From Euglena gracilis (lineage: Eukaryota > Euglenida > Euglenophyceae > Euglenales): 64,000 nucleotides of DNA. Position 1 is the stretch's first letter, and each line of letters starts with the position of its first letter. Made by a program: the position numbers and the translations under genes. This document shows, piece after piece, positions 9,791 through 22,260 of the stretch. The stretch lies in the NCBI GenBank assembly GCA_039621445.1, contig CP154955.1, positions 24,328,064-24,392,063 of the forward strand, read 5' to 3'. The notes under the pieces were generated by a model. It was not told the origin of the DNA, did no database searches, and worked only from the letters and a program-made list of their open reading frames with translations.

Positions 9791-9804
9791 TTTGGCTCCG
9801 CACT

Positions 9805-9925
9805 TTGCCCTTGTCAGGCCATGCCTTGCTCGCCGGCGTTGTTGGATTGTTCGCTGCACTGGGTTAGGAGTCCCTGCTTTGTGCCTTTACTCACCGTAGT
9901 TGGCTGATTCTTAATTTGCCCTTAG
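9805..9925 (-). repeat. DIRS terminal repeat at the 5' end of copy B (inverted)
   Basis: Reverse complement of the 9405-9535 repeat: CTTGTCAGGCCATGCCTTGC, TCGCCGGCG.TGTTG, GCTGCACTGGGTTAGGAGTC and GGCTGATTCTTAATTTGCCC. Confidence 0.7.
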
Positions 9926-10110
9926 ACACCCATAAGAAAGGATGTCAGCCCAACAAAAAACTAATAAAAAAACAACAAAATGAGGCCAATGTCAGTTCAA
10001 TTTCCAGAAAGACACAAACCAGGGGAATATCAATTCATCAAACAAGTTTCGGGTTCCAATTTGACTTCTATAAACCATGGAAAATCAAAGAAATTGGAAT
10101 TATGCTGTCG

Positions 10111-11035
10111 GCGTGAACTACCCGGAGCAGCAGTAGCGGCAGCAGCTGGAGAACTTGGAGACGGCGGTCGACACGTGTCGAAATGTGACCGCACCACCCC
10201 CAGACCACCAAACCAGAACATTCCCAGCACAAAGCCCCTCCCAACCAGTGTCGGCCACGGCTTGTGGATTACAGAGGCCAGAAACAGCAGAAGGAGGAGG
10301 GAACCACCAGCCCACTACGGGCAGAAGAGCCTGGGCATTGGAGCCCGATCAAACACCAAGATGGTACAGAAGAATCCCAAAGGATGCCAAAGGCTGGTCC
10401 CACAGACATAATCACAACAGAAGTGAGGAAGATGGAATCAAGGCCAAGGTGGGGGCCAGCCCCACAAGCAGCTCCCCTCAGGAAGGGGCAAAAAAGGTCT
10501 ATCAACCCCGCCAATTCATCTAACACAACAGTCCCTCCCAAGGGGCAGAGTTGGTGACACAACAGCCCCCCCCCCCCCAGATTTAAACTGGGCATGGCAA
10601 GAAGCCACTACTCACAGCCCCGGCCATGGAGGCCAGAATTATGTGCAAAGGGGCTTGGGCCACACAGTGCCCACAAATGGACTACGGCAGCCAAGCAAGG
10701 GGTGGACCTACAGATGCCACACAGAAGCTAAGGGTCAGCCCCCAAGGGACTTTACATCTTTATCATTATGCTCAGTCCCAGGAGGAAAACGGACCCACGG
10801 TAGCCCTTCAGAAGGAAAAGGGACCCACAGTAGCCATTCATGAGGAACTGGGGGGAGAGGAAGGCTCCTCACCAGCATTTATTGAATCTACGAATCCTTC
10901 AGGAAATATAGGGAGATGGACCCACAGAGGCCCCCTAGGGTATGGAAACCAACTACATCATCTTCGTGGAAGCCAAGTGGGCAAAACGTGGCAGTAAACC
11001 CTATGTTATGCATTCCAACAACAAGATCCTCCAGG
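10111..11035 (+). pseudogene. DIRS-like gag region, copy B
   Basis: Parallel plus frames (9980-10,411, 10,155-10,523, 10,626-10,997) correspond to copy A gag by shared blocks (GELGDG.RHVS, PPNQNIPS/PPTPTQKFPS, GPTVALQKEKGPTVAI). No single frame runs through, so it is broken. It reaches the (GA)n tract, as copy A does. Confidence 0.5.
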
Positions 11036-11039
11036 GATG

Positions 11040-11047
11040 GAGAAAGA

Positions 11048-11082
<35 letters not shown>

Positions 11083-11083
11083 G
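11040..11083 (+). repeat. (GA)n microsatellite, left part
   Basis: GA dinucleotides with two interruptions, at the same place in gag where copy A has a 25-bp (CT)n. Confidence 0.9.
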
Positions 11084-12796
<1,713 letters not shown>

Positions 12797-12893
12797 AGAG
12801 AGTGCATGCACATCCCCCCAGGAGAACTTTCTTTTTCCAGGGGTTCAACCCCCAACGGGCCTGGCGGTGAAACTTCCAACAATACCAACCCAG

Positions 12894-13126
12894 TGTAGGT
12901 TCACGCAGATCCTAATTTCACCTGCGGCCTTACTTTGCAGGTGGCCAGGGTCATGTACTGTTTGCGTGGAGTATGATTACTGTTCACTTTATACTGCCAG
13001 TGATCTGGAAGGTTGGAACGCAGAAAAGATCAAAGTTTTTGACAAGTTCAGATGTCACTGAAAAAGCCCAGATTGGAGATTGCAATGCCAAGGAAAAGGC
13101 AATCTGGGCCAGGACACCCGCCCTCA
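12894..13126 (+). repeat. Left LTR of element Z
   Basis: Carries GTCATGTACTGTTTGCGTGG and GACAAGTTCAGATGTCACTG, both repeated with small changes in the right copy. Confidence 0.75.
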
Positions 13127-13436
13127 CAAACAGTGCAACTCCCGTACAAACAGACAAGCCAAGATTGCCACCAAGGAGGCGAATGGCCTGAGAAGAGCAA
13201 TTGGGAATCCGGCCAGCAAACCTCAGAAGCCATGTCTGAAAGGAGAGAAAATGTCAAAGGGTGTGTCTGACATGGCCATGCCCGTGGCATCACAATCTCA
13301 AAGATTGGACGAGTCATCAGGGCTTACCACTGTGGACAGGGAAGTTCAGACAGCTGGAGTCAAGCCCAAGCCCAGAACACTCCAGAGACGGAGGAGGCGG
13401 CAGCAGGTTGCAGCCGCCAGCCGCCAGCAGCAGTAG
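13080..13436 (+). CDS. Hypothetical basic protein of element Z
   Basis: An open frame of about 118 codons starting inside the left LTR and running into the internal region. It ends in an Arg/Gln-rich tail (LQRRRRRQQ). Unrecognised. The reason to list it is the parallel with X and Y, where a frame that starts in the LTR also ends in a basic tail. A competing minus frame (13,759-13,346, MGNKQTERERIVIRREKS...) starts at a good ATG and is Gln-rich. Which strand is coding is not certain, though LTR and polypurine-tract polarity favours plus. Confidence 0.3.
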   Translation: MQCQGKGNLGQDTRPHKQCNSRTNRQAKIATKEANGLRRAIGNPASKPQKPCLKGEKMSKGVSDMAMPVASQSQRLDESSGLTTVDREVQTAGVKPKPRTLQRRRRRQQVAAASRQQQ

Positions 13437-13993
13437 GATTTGACAGATTCGCGGGAAGTTGTTTGCATGGCAGGCTGCTGCTGCTGTGGCTGTGGATGGC
13501 CGCGCAATTTCAATTGCCGGTGGTCGAATGTGGTCATCGCCGCGTACGGCTGTGGCAATGCCGCTTGCTGCTGCACCTCTAGTTGTGGGTTATCCGAGCG
13601 TTTACGCAGAAACCCTCCGCCATGTGTGATTTGGCGTCGAGGTGGTGGTAATTGGACTTGGCTATTGACAACCGCCCCGGGTTCTCTTTGCATTTCCGCT
13701 TTGTAACTTTTTTCCCTCCTAATCACAATTCTCTCCCGTTCTGTTTGTTTGTTGCCCATCTCCCTACCCTTTGGGGATTACTGTTGCCAGCTGGTCGAAA
13801 CTGGGGGGAGGACCAGTTTGCAACAGTTTCTCCAAAGGCTCTGGGGGGATGCCCTGGGCGGTTGGGGTACCTTTTCTGTCATTGAGGCATCAATGAGGGC
13901 AAGGGCACCCCAACGGCACCCGGGGGTTCGGAGCGCTCACTGGCCTACGGTGTTGTGTGACCTTGTCGTTGACAAGGTCGTGAAGCAGGGGGG

Positions 13994-14229
13994 TGTAGGT
14001 TCGCGCAGATCTTAATTTAACCCGCTGTCTTACTTTGCAGGTGGCAAGGGTCATGTACTTTTTGCGTGGAGTATGATTACTGTTTTTATTTTATACCGCC
14101 AGTGATCTGGGAAGGTTGGTAGGCAGAAAAGATCAAAGTATTTGACAAGTTCAGATATCACTGAAAAAGTCCATATTGGAGATTGCAATGCCAAGGAAAA
14201 GGCCATCTGGGCCAGGGCCCCCGACCTCA
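13994..14229 (+). repeat. Right LTR of element Z
   Basis: Preceded by the polypurine tract. Similarity to the left LTR stops at CCTCA on both sides. Confidence 0.75.
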
Positions 14230-15035
14230 CCAGCCGGAAACAATTTCAGTGCTGGAAAAGTGAGGAGACCCCCCCCCCTGCACCAGAGATTTCAAAAAGA
14301 CTAAAATTCAACCTGTCAGCTGATCAAAAATGGCAAACCAACCCCCTGGGTAAGAGCCACAAAACTTGCCCACCCATCCAAAAATCAGAGCCAATGCGGA
14401 CCTGAAACAGGCAGAAAAAATTCTGCTGGATTACGAGAAAATAGGTTCAATCAAAATGAGGGATTCAGACACCCAACATTTAATCCCCTGGATTTCAATT
14501 TCCAAACCAGAATTGGGAACGACAAAATGAAGAAAGATCAGCGACTGGAGGGAGTTACACCAACACTTTAATGTGCAAACCTTCAGGCTGGATCACATCC
14601 AGCACATTTTTCCAGTCCTGGAAAGTGACCATTTGGCGGCAAAAATCGATTTGAAAGACGCTTATTTTCACATCCCAGTGTGTCCTGCTCTGACGCCTCA
14701 CTTAAGGCATCAATTGTGGGACAAACTTGGGAGTTTCATGCCGGCTGTTTCTGGCCTGAAGATCATGCCCCAAGTTTTCATGAGTGTCATGAAAACATTC
14801 AAAATGCTTTGGAGAAAAAGGGGCATCCAGTACCTGGACAACATTTTAACGGTGGGCCTTCGCCCAATTTTTTTTTGCAAAATCATCTCAATATGGTGGT
14901 GAGAGATTAACTGAAATCGCGGTGCAAAACAGGTGTCAAAAATAAACTCTGCAACCCACCCAAGTTGTAAATCACGTTGAGTTTCAGCTGCACTTTCGAG
15001 AAGGAAAATTGCAGTTGCCCTTTCAAAAAAAACAT
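14230..15035 (+). pseudogene. DIRS-like reverse transcriptase fragment, copy B
   Basis: Frames give QAEKILLDYEKIGSIKMRDS, HLIPWISISKPELG, then HFNVQTFRLDHIQHIFPVLE, then KIDLKDAYFHIPV with the catalytic Asp, then KIMPQVFMSVMKTF, then a catalytic box read as YLDN, in which the second Asp is changed to Asn. The frame closes about 30 codons later and the sequence is cut at about 15,035 before RNase H. It is clearly homologous to 7990-7306 on the other strand. Confidence 0.75.
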
Positions 15036-15059
15036 AAAATGGAAACCAAGGCCATAATA

Positions 15060-15258
15060 AAGAAGAAAGGAACAGAGTCTCGAACGAAGCCGGACCAAGA
15101 GAAAATGCCATAATATAAAAAGGACCAGAACCGGACAACCATCAATTGAAAAGTAAATATACAGTTTACATTTTCATTTAATAATCGACTAGGGGCAGCG
15201 TTCGCCGCAGAAGCGGGAGAACCATCGCGTCCAACAGATCCCTGCATCAAAAATTTCC
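15060..15258 (+). repeat. Direct repeat, DIRS leader (partner 9557-9790)
   Basis: Begins AAAGAAGAAAGGAACAGAG and ends CCTGCATCAAAAATTTCC. It leads directly into gag-like sequence. Confidence 0.6.
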
Positions 15259-16130
15259 AGGGAGAAAACTCCCCCCAGTGATGATAACGGACTGTGCACC
15301 ACAGTGATCAGAAAGACCGTATGGAGGACGGAACCAAAGCCCAACACGGGCAGAAAAGCCATTGGGCCCGATAGCCAAGCAAGATGGGGCAGATGAAACT
15401 CAGAGAATGCTGGAAGGATGGCCACAAGGCCAATTAGCTGCTAGAACGCGAGTCGGACAAAACGTGTGGGAAGGTGTAATCAAGGGCAAGGCGGTGGACA
15501 TTGGGGGCCAAATATCCAAGCAACCATGGGGGCCATGTGCAAGAAACGCAACATCCCCTCCCAAGGGGATGAAGGGAGGCACAGCAGCCCCTTCCCATTG
15601 TTTCAGGTGAAGCTGGAGACCAAGGTCCATAGCAGCTCCATGGAGGGCAGACCAAATGCGAATGGACCAGAATTTGGTTCAATTTCATTTTCCCGGCCAT
15701 GGGGGCAATAAGTGCGGCATTCACAGGACGGGGGCCAAATTCTGCATGGCCAGGGAGGCAGAATGCGTGAACAAGGCCATGGTGGTCCAAGGGGGTGGTC
15801 CATAAATTGCACCCCAGAAGCTAAGGGAACCGTATATTATCAGGTGCGAGCCTCAGACTAATCAACTGCAGAAAGCCAAGGGGGATGCCCCACATGGGGC
15901 ATTGAATAAAACGGAGGCAGCCCCACAGGTCATTTCAGTCCACCCCATGGCAGGGACAGAACAAAACAGGGAGGGAACCTTAGAGGCCACCCTGTGATAC
16001 GTCATCTGACGACACCGATAACAAGATGAAGGATAAAAGACGCTTTGAGCAGATAGGGAGAGAGTGCACAAACTACCCCCAAGCTTCCTTTTTTAAGTGC
16101 TCAATCCCTTAGACTGGAGGTGAAATGTCC
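15259..16130 (+). pseudogene. DIRS-like gag fragment, copy C
   Basis: Shares with copy B blocks such as AACACGGGCAGAAAAGCC/TACGGGCAGAAGAGCC, GGGCCCGATAGCCAAGCA and CCAAGATGGTACAGA/GCAAGATGGGGCAGA. No frame longer than about 82 codons survives. It ends where terminal-repeat modules begin. Confidence 0.5.
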
Positions 16131-16765
16131 TGCACCACTTTGCGAAATCTGTCCTTGCAAGGGCAAAGTTCCGGAGCCGAAGGTTCTTCGTACTCCCTCA
16201 ATCAAAAACTACCAGGGAGGAAGTGACACCAAGGGCGAAGAAATAAAAGACTTTATTGGCAACTTTAGGGGACAGATGGTCCCCATACTTTGGATTCCAA
16301 GTAAGCCATCTTCAAAACCTTTGCCAGCCCCCCTTGGGTTTGATTCTACGAAGGAATTCGGAACTCATGGGCCTTCCATTGACTGTTGTGCTTAAGCGCA
16401 ATAATGTTGCCTTGCACTTAAAAACAAGGTAACCCTGTTGCGCTTTTGAGCATTGTGCTTTCAAACAGCAGACGTGTTCGTACTGTGGGAGACGGTGGGG
16501 GATAAATGAGAATGGTGAGGGTCCTTTGAGCGCTGCTGTGCCAGACGCTCGGTTAGTTCATGTCTGTCTGTTTCATCCCTGCGCTCAGGGAACTGTGTTG
16601 GCAAATTTTTTAGCAGACCACGTTCGAGGTCGCGGCAGACTCCTCGCCAAATTGGAGCGGCAGGGCCCCCAGATTCCACAAGACACCTCGGGCTCAGAAC
16701 TTTTCCCTTGTGAGGCAATGCCATGGTCGGCGGCGGTGTTCTGTGATTGTTCGCTGCGCTCCCCG
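16131..16765. repeat. DIRS terminal-repeat fragments
   Basis: 16,185-16,245 has the CTTCGTACTCCCTC ... GGGAGGAAGTGACACC ... GGGCGAAG stem. 16,690-16,765 has CCTTGTGAGG.AATGCC, GGCGGCGGTGTTCTGTGAT and GTTCGCTGCGCT of the inverted 130-bp repeat. The stretch between shows nothing recognisable. Confidence 0.5.
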
Positions 16766-16921
16766 CTTCCTGAGAAAAGATATTTACCAGAGGACATTAC
16801 GAGCAGATTACAAAATCCGACGGGCTTAAACCTGTTCGGAATTGCTGTCATGCAGAAAACTACATCGAGTGTTTCGCGATTCCAAAAGTGATGTTTTTTT
16901 TTCACATTTTACTTTCCACAG

Positions 16922-17463
16922 GAAAAGGATGAATTGGAGGAAGCCCAGGGCACCTCCCTGGTGAAGACCCAGCAGCAGTGCAAAAAAAATTGTCAGAGTC
17001 AGTTCGGTCTCCAGTGAGACGAAAGAAAAGCTGGCCCAAGAATATGAAGAAGTTGGCAATCAGGGTTGGCACCTGATGCAACCGCTGATGCACAGCCGGT
17101 GAATGACCACCCAAGTCCACGGTGCACCACTGGTAGCTGTGAAGCTAGGGCCCCCCCCTCCGCAACCCCAGGAAACCCCCTCTGACAAATGGTGTGTTTC
17201 TGTTCTCCTTTTCATTGTTCATGTCTTACCTCTAATTAGCTTCCGAAGATGACTTAATTCTGAAAGTCCTTAGAAGGGTGAGCGGTGCTGTGCTGGTGAG
17301 GTCTTTGACAAGGAAACCATGTGTGTAATGGGGAAGATCATCCAGAAGGAAGGTTCTGCTGCACAGGAAGATTCCAAGGAGCTGGGTTGGACTGTATGGG
17401 TGTAACATTAATTGAAAAATATCCCCGTCATTTAAAATTCTCAGATTGTTTCACAGAAGACAT
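16922..17463 (+). pseudogene. Gene-like segment with candidate exon, interrupted by the Ty3/gypsy insertion
   Basis: A pyrimidine-rich stretch ending TTACTTTCCACAG precedes a frame EKDELEEAQGTSLVKTQQQ. At an A8-A9 run the reading passes to a second frame (VSSVSSETKEKLAQEYEEVG), suggesting a one-base indel. Nearer the insertion a frame from about 17,321 is open to the LTR (ending LKFSDCFTEDI) and the same frame stays open on the far side from 25,766 (KWHQNCAGQIQTAL) for about 38 codons to a stop. It could be a host exon or an older element. No family recognised. Confidence 0.3.
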
Positions 17464-17889
17464 TGAAAAGGTGGCTTTGGCTACCTTCCACCCCCCCCCT
17501 GACCTCCCTGGGCAGTCGATGAAAGAGACCTCCTTTGCTCATGAAAGAAAGGTGCAAGAACCACTCACAACTGGCCCATGTGCCCTTGATGGGGGGGCCT
17601 TCCACAAAGGAGCATTCCCCAACGCCCCCCCCCCCCAACAACCGCCCAACCATCTCTGCCCATTCCTACTGTGACGTCTGGTACTTTTTTGGTGTACATA
17701 GCCTTACCTTTCTGCACAGGCTGGCCTTGGTGCTTTGTCATACAATGCGTTTTATGCTTGTGGATTTGCAGTAAAAGCGCCACGAAGGAGGATTTGCAAA
17801 AAGGTCGACGGAAGAGGAGAGATCAAAAAAAAGATCCTACGCAAAAGCTGAGTCCAAGCAGAAGGAGAAGAAGGACTGAAAGCTTTACA
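17464..17889 (+). repeat. 5' LTR of the Ty3/gypsy element
   Basis: TGAAAAGGTGGCTTTGGC to AAAGCTTTACA. Differs from the 3' LTR by a few substitutions and short C-run length changes near 17,490 and 17,625. Confidence 0.95.
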
Positions 17890-17907
17890 ATTGGTAGCAG
17901 AAATTCT
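17890..17907 (+). other. Putative primer binding site
   Basis: ATTGGTAGCAGAAATTCT directly after the LTR. The TTGGTAGCAGA core resembles gypsy primer sites complementary to a tRNA 3' end. The tRNA is not identified. Confidence 0.5.
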
Positions 17908-18179
17908 GTCCTACCCTACCCGTGGTCGCTGTCATCGGAGATCGTCGGAGGAGCGACACCGCCGAGACCAACAAGAGGAGAAGTGAGCCGGCGAGGAGCT
18001 GCTCTGACCTTCCCTCTGACCACCTGACTGGACCCGGCCTGACCCACTCCTTTGTGGTTGGCCCCCAGTCAAAGCTTTTACTAAGGCCAGCCGGACAAAT
18101 CCCACCCCCAGGGACAGACAAAGAAAGAGAACCCTCTCAAGTGTGAAAAGCCATAGCGTGAACCTGTGGTCCCACCGCC

Positions 18180-19356
18180 ATGACTGAGTCACCACCGCCT
18201 GAACAAGAGCCTGAGCATCAGTCCACTCTACAGGACATCGAGGAGAAGCTGAAGGACCTCGAGCTCAGAGTCTTCGGCCACGAGTCCAAGGACTCGTCAA
18301 CCCCTCTCGTTTCCCCGTTCACACCCCACTCTTTTTGGGAGAAGAGGATTGAGAAGTTCAAGGGTAGCTTGGAGTTGAAAGAAAGTTCTGTGACAGCCAA
18401 ACTTCCTCCTATCCCGTTGCCTTCGTTTGATGGTTCGGACCTTGATGCCTTTTTGAAAGAGTTTGAACGTTGGTTGCGTCTTTCTGGTGTGAAAAGTGCC
18501 CCAGAAGCTTTCCAGTTGGATTGGCTCATCGAATGTGTTGTTCCCAAGTACAGAAAGGTTGCTGAAAAGGTTGTTGAGGAGCAGCCCCAGCTTGACAATG
18601 TGCTTTTGGCATTGTCCCAACTGTTTCCGAAGCTCGAGAACGACCTTACGCTTCGGAAGTCCCTTGATCATCTCCAGTCCCTTTCAGCCACCCCAGACCC
18701 AGCCACAGTGAAAAGGTTGTTGGTTGAGTTTGAGGAGGTGACAGCCAGAATGTCAAAGGGAGCTTTGGGAGACCACGAAAAGTACCTCTACCTCTCCAAG
18801 AAAATTCACACCAAGATGTATTCTGAGTTGAGACACCACTACTTCAAAAGGAGGACAGAAACTTTTTGAGGACTTGAAGGTTTGCTTGCTGGAAAAGGCC
18901 CAACGAGATTGGTTGGAACGTCATCTTCAAAAGAAAATTTCGCTGCATACTCTCCAGGAAACACCCCAGCCACAAAAATCCCAAGTAGACTTGCCCATGG
19001 TTGATTCCCAGGTTTCTTCATCTTCCAAGCCTTCAGGGTTTTCCCAGGTTCAAGGCAAAGTAAAAGGCAAAGGAGTTTTCTCCAAGGGCAAAGGAAGTGG
19101 TCCTGCCAAAGCCAAGGGCAAAGGCAAGGGTTTTTCCCATGTGCATGGTGTGCAAAGTCATCCCAACCAACCTGGACCCCCTCAGTTTTCTGTTTCTCTT
19201 TGGTGCAAGTTTTGTGGGAAGAAAGGTCATTATGAGCTCAAATGTTGGACAAAACAAAAAGAGGAAAGAAAAGCCAAAGCAAAGGAGAAAAGTTCACCCC
19301 CATCCTCACAAACCTCCACACAACAACCCGATTCAGCCAAAAAAGAGGAAAATTGA
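18180..19356 (+). pseudogene. Ty3/gypsy gag, one frameshift
   Basis: The ATG at 18,180 opens a 229-codon frame with an acidic N-terminus, a predicted coiled segment (LQDIEEKLKDLELRVFG) and a helical capsid-like part containing PSFDGSDLDAFLKEFERWLR (the 'F.G..d...W' pattern of Ty3-type capsids). It stops at 18,867-18,869 inside a T5 run. The next frame continues without a gap (EDLKVCLLEKAQRDWLERHL) through a Lys/Gly-rich region to a CCHC knuckle CKFCGKKGHYELKC (C-x2-C-x4-H-x4-C) and stops at 19,356. The single break looks like a one-base indel rather than programmed frameshifting. Confidence 0.8.
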
Positions 19357-19722
19357 CACACTCCACATTTTGAAAGGTACATCCCTCATCACCAATGTGA
19401 CCATCAATGGGACATCCCTCAAGGCCATCATCGTGCCATTGCCCGGAAATGTGTTCCACCAGGTGCAATCATCGGATCGATGGTTGTCCCCATCCAAGTT
19501 GGAAACGGAGATGTGATTTCTTCGGATGGGACAGCCGAGCTCACTCTCCAATTTGGGGAGAGCATTTTGAAGCAAGAGGCGTTGGTCATTCCAACAAACG
19601 CTTTTGAAGCCGTTTTGGTCATGGATTTTTTGACCAATGAAAAAGTGGGTGGTCTTTTGACACAACCCCCCCCCTTGCAAGTTGCTCGTGGAAGGAAAAA
19701 AGTATCCTTTGATGGAAAATGA
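19357..19722 (+). pseudogene. Ty3/gypsy aspartic protease, degraded
   Basis: Two overlapping frames cover it. The first gives VTINGTSLKAIIVPLPGNVF, where the family has a D-S/T-G active site after the 'aiiD' strand. The catalytic Asp is not present in either frame. After a frame change at about 19,470 come VVPIQVGNGDVI, EALVIPTNAFEAVLVMDFL (the G-MDFL flap-to-helix region) and a stop at 19,722. Confidence 0.6.
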
Positions 19723-20428
19723 CGGTTCAAGGATTCATCGCATTTACCGACTCTTCAAAAGCGAAAGTTACACACCTGTGCCCAATGTCAAAAAAGAAGT
19801 TATTTCTCGTTTGGAAATTAACGATTTTGCCATCGAGGTGGACCTATTTGCAAACCACAGGAATTTCCAAGAGGATGGGTATTGTACCCGGGCGAATAAC
19901 ACATTTTTCTACGATTGGAGTCGGATGGGAGAAGAGGAAAGTTCCATTTTGTGGGCGAATTCCCCTTTCTCGGTCCTCGACCGAGTTTTGACCAAGGTGG
20001 CCGTGGAACCTCTCCGGATGGTTTTGGTTTGCCCGGAATGGGGAGATTGTTATTGGAGACGAATTTTGGAAAACCTCGCCATTGCCCAAGTTCAAGTCCC
20101 CAATGGCACGGAAACGTACCGTTCCGATATTCAAGAAAAAGCATTGCCAGCCACACAATGGAATAGAGTTGTTTCGGTTCTGGATTCCAAGTCGAAAAGC
20201 ATCCCGATTTCGGAGTTGGACCCCAAGATCGTGAAATGGATTTTGAGGAAACGTCGGAAATGGGATTTGGAGCATTTGGTGAATGAAATCAAAAAGTACC
20301 CCAAAGTGAGTGTGGAGGGCATGGAAAGGGAGATTCAAGTGGATATTGATGAAATCCCGTTGTCTCCCCCCGTTTCACCAATCTCATCCTTGCCCCATGA
20401 TTCACTTTTTCAGGTGGAGAAAATTTAA
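19723..20428 (+). CDS. Dam methyltransferase-like segment of gypsy pol, between protease and RT
   Basis: A continuous frame (249 codons open from 19,682). The signature is EVDLFANHRN (about 19,835), then YCTRANNTFFYDW, then ILWANSPFSVLDRVLTKV, then MVLVCPEWGD..YWRRIL and VPNGTETYRSD. The VDLFA..N and NPPF-like box followed by a V.P.W strand is the pattern seen in the Dam/phage N6-adenine methyltransferase-like module that follows RNase H in DIRS pols. The catalytic-type box here reads NSPF (19,958-19,969). In this gypsy element the segment precedes RT, an unusual place. Activity is doubtful. The C-terminal 80 residues are acidic linker. Confidence 0.55.
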
Positions 20429-20470
20429 AGTGTCACCGAAGTTGAAGTCGAAGCATCAATTGAAGTTGAC

Positions 20471-21600
20471 TTGAGCCTCACCGAGAAGGACCACAAGCCA
20501 CCAAGAATGGTTTCAAGTATTGAAGAATTGGAGTTCAATGGAGCGGGAGCCAATGGTATGGAAGTCCGAGGTACTCCCCCTTCCCCGTTCACCCTGTCGG
20601 ATCGGGAATTGTCCAAGGTGTGTGAAAGACTTTTGCAACAAATTCCCGTTCCACAAAAAGGTGGTTTGTTTGACAAGGAAACCAAGAATTTGCATGGTGA
20701 TTTGCAAGGTGATCTTGCCCGTTTTGAAAAGGAACCCCAATTGAAAGTGCTCCTTGAAAAGTACATGGAAATTTTTGGTCCTCTTCCGAGCCCCGGCATG
20801 GGTTGTAAAGTCGTCCAATGTGATTTGGAACTCAAGGATGAGTTCAAGTGGAGTGTGATCCGTGGCAAATGTTGGCCAATGAGCGAAAATGATTCCATGG
20901 AAATTCACAAACAAGTGAATGGATTGGTGGAAAGCGGGTTGGTGGAGAGCTACCACAAAGGAAAGACCCCAACCCATTGTTCTCCAACATTTTTGGTGGA
21001 AAAGAAGGAAAGCCAATCGAAAAGGATGGTGGGCCAATACAAAAAGGTCAACGACCGTGTGAAAAGTCATTCGGCATTTTTACCAAATATGCAAAAAATG
21101 GTCGAAAATTTGGCCCAAATGTCGATGGAAATCAAAACTCGACCTAAGAAGTGCGTTTTGGCGAGTCGGTTTGAGTGAAATGGCAAAAGAACTCACCGCA
21201 TTTGTCACCCCGTATGGTCAAGTTTGGCAATGGAATTGCATGCCTTTTGGAATTCAAGCCGCACCCGCAATTTTTCAAGAACTCATGGAAAGGGTAATTT
21301 CGGAAATGAGGGAAAATCCAAAGGTTGCAAATTTGTTGGAACCGAAAAATGGCCAAAGGAAATGTTTTGTTGGAGCATTTTTCGATGATGTCGGGGTGGG
21401 AGCATCGACCATCCCCGAACATTTGTTTTTGTTGGAGGAACTTTTAAAAGTGGTGAAAAAGCACAAGCTCCGAATCAAGTTGACCAAGTGTGACTTTTTA
21501 AAAGAAAGCATTGAGTACCATGGTTTTTCGGTTCAATGGGGATCATGGAGGCCAAGTGAGAAAAAGATTCAAGCTTTGGTGGATTTCAAAGTGAAACGTT
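20471..21600 (+). pseudogene. Ty3/gypsy reverse transcriptase, one frameshift
   Basis: The first frame (20,471-21,178) ends with fingers motifs: EIHKQVNGLVESGLVESY, CSPTFLVEKK, KRMVGQYKKVNDRVK. At about 21,125 the reading moves to the frame that contains SKLDLRSAFWRVGL (catalytic Asp) and then VTPYGQVWQWNCMPFGIQAA, the palm box FFDD (21,378-21,389; usually Y-x-D-D), KLTKCDF and VQWGSWRPSEKKIQAL. Tyr to Phe at the first position is tolerated in some families. Confidence 0.85.
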
Positions 21601-22260
21601 TGAAAGATCTCCGTGCTTTTTTGGGAGCTTGCAACTTTTTTTCGTCGCCATGTGAAAGCGTTCACATTTTCAAGTGCGGATTTGACCGATCTTCTCAAGA
21701 AAAATGCAAGATTTGTTTGGACCCAAAAAGAAGAAAAGCTCATCGAGGACATCAAACAAAAACTTTTGGATGCGGTGCCCCTCGGGGTACCACGGTCATG
21801 TGGAGAAATGGTTGTCTTTACCGATGCCTCCGACCGGGGGGGAGGTGTAACGATTTTTCAATGGTAATCATTGGACCCCTCTCAAGTCCCTCAAGGTTTC
21901 GCAAACCAAGGTATGTCCAAAGAAGGTGTGCTCATTCACAATTACCCAAATGAATTTCGGTTGGTGCCCATTGGACATTGGAATTGGAAATGGTGCCCCA
22001 CAAGATCCCGGTATTCAACCTTTGAACAAGAACTTTTGGCCGGTGTGCTAATTTTTTCAACGCAAAGTCGAATTCTACAAGGCTTGCCGGTTTTTTTGGT
22101 TTTGTGATCATGAAGCCCTCAAGAATTTCTTGGACAAAGAACCCCCGCGAATCAAAGATTGAGACGTTGGTTTTGTTTTTTGGGTCCATTCAAGATCAAG
22201 ATTGTGCATACACCCGGAATGAAGAATGAGTGGTGTGATTGGTTGTCAAGGAGTCATTTT
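21601..22260 (+). pseudogene. Ty3/gypsy RNase H and connection, broken
   Basis: FFRRHVKAFTFSSADLTDLL and FVWTQKEEKLIEDIKQKLL form the tether. MVVFTDASDRGGGVTIFQW holds the first RNase H Asp and is followed by a stop. YSTFEQELLAGVL has the Glu. DHEALKNFL has the second Asp, and VHTPGMKNEWCDWLSR the C-terminal Asp region. These sit in three frames, so at least three indels or stops intervene. Confidence 0.8.

Larger units (their letters stand above)
12894..14229 (+). mobile_element. Short LTR element Z (TRIM-like), complete
   Basis: Direct terminal repeats of 233 and 236 bp (12,894-13,126 and 13,994-14,229) begin TGTAGGTTC(A/G)CGCAG and end CCTCA. A purine tract GAAGCAGGGGGG (13,982-13,993) immediately precedes the right repeat, and CCAG flanks both ends (12,890-12,893 and 14,230-14,233). 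It sits between gag and RT of DIRS copy B. With only about 870 bp between LTRs it cannot encode pol and must be non-autonomous. It belongs with elements X and Y described below. Confidence 0.75.
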
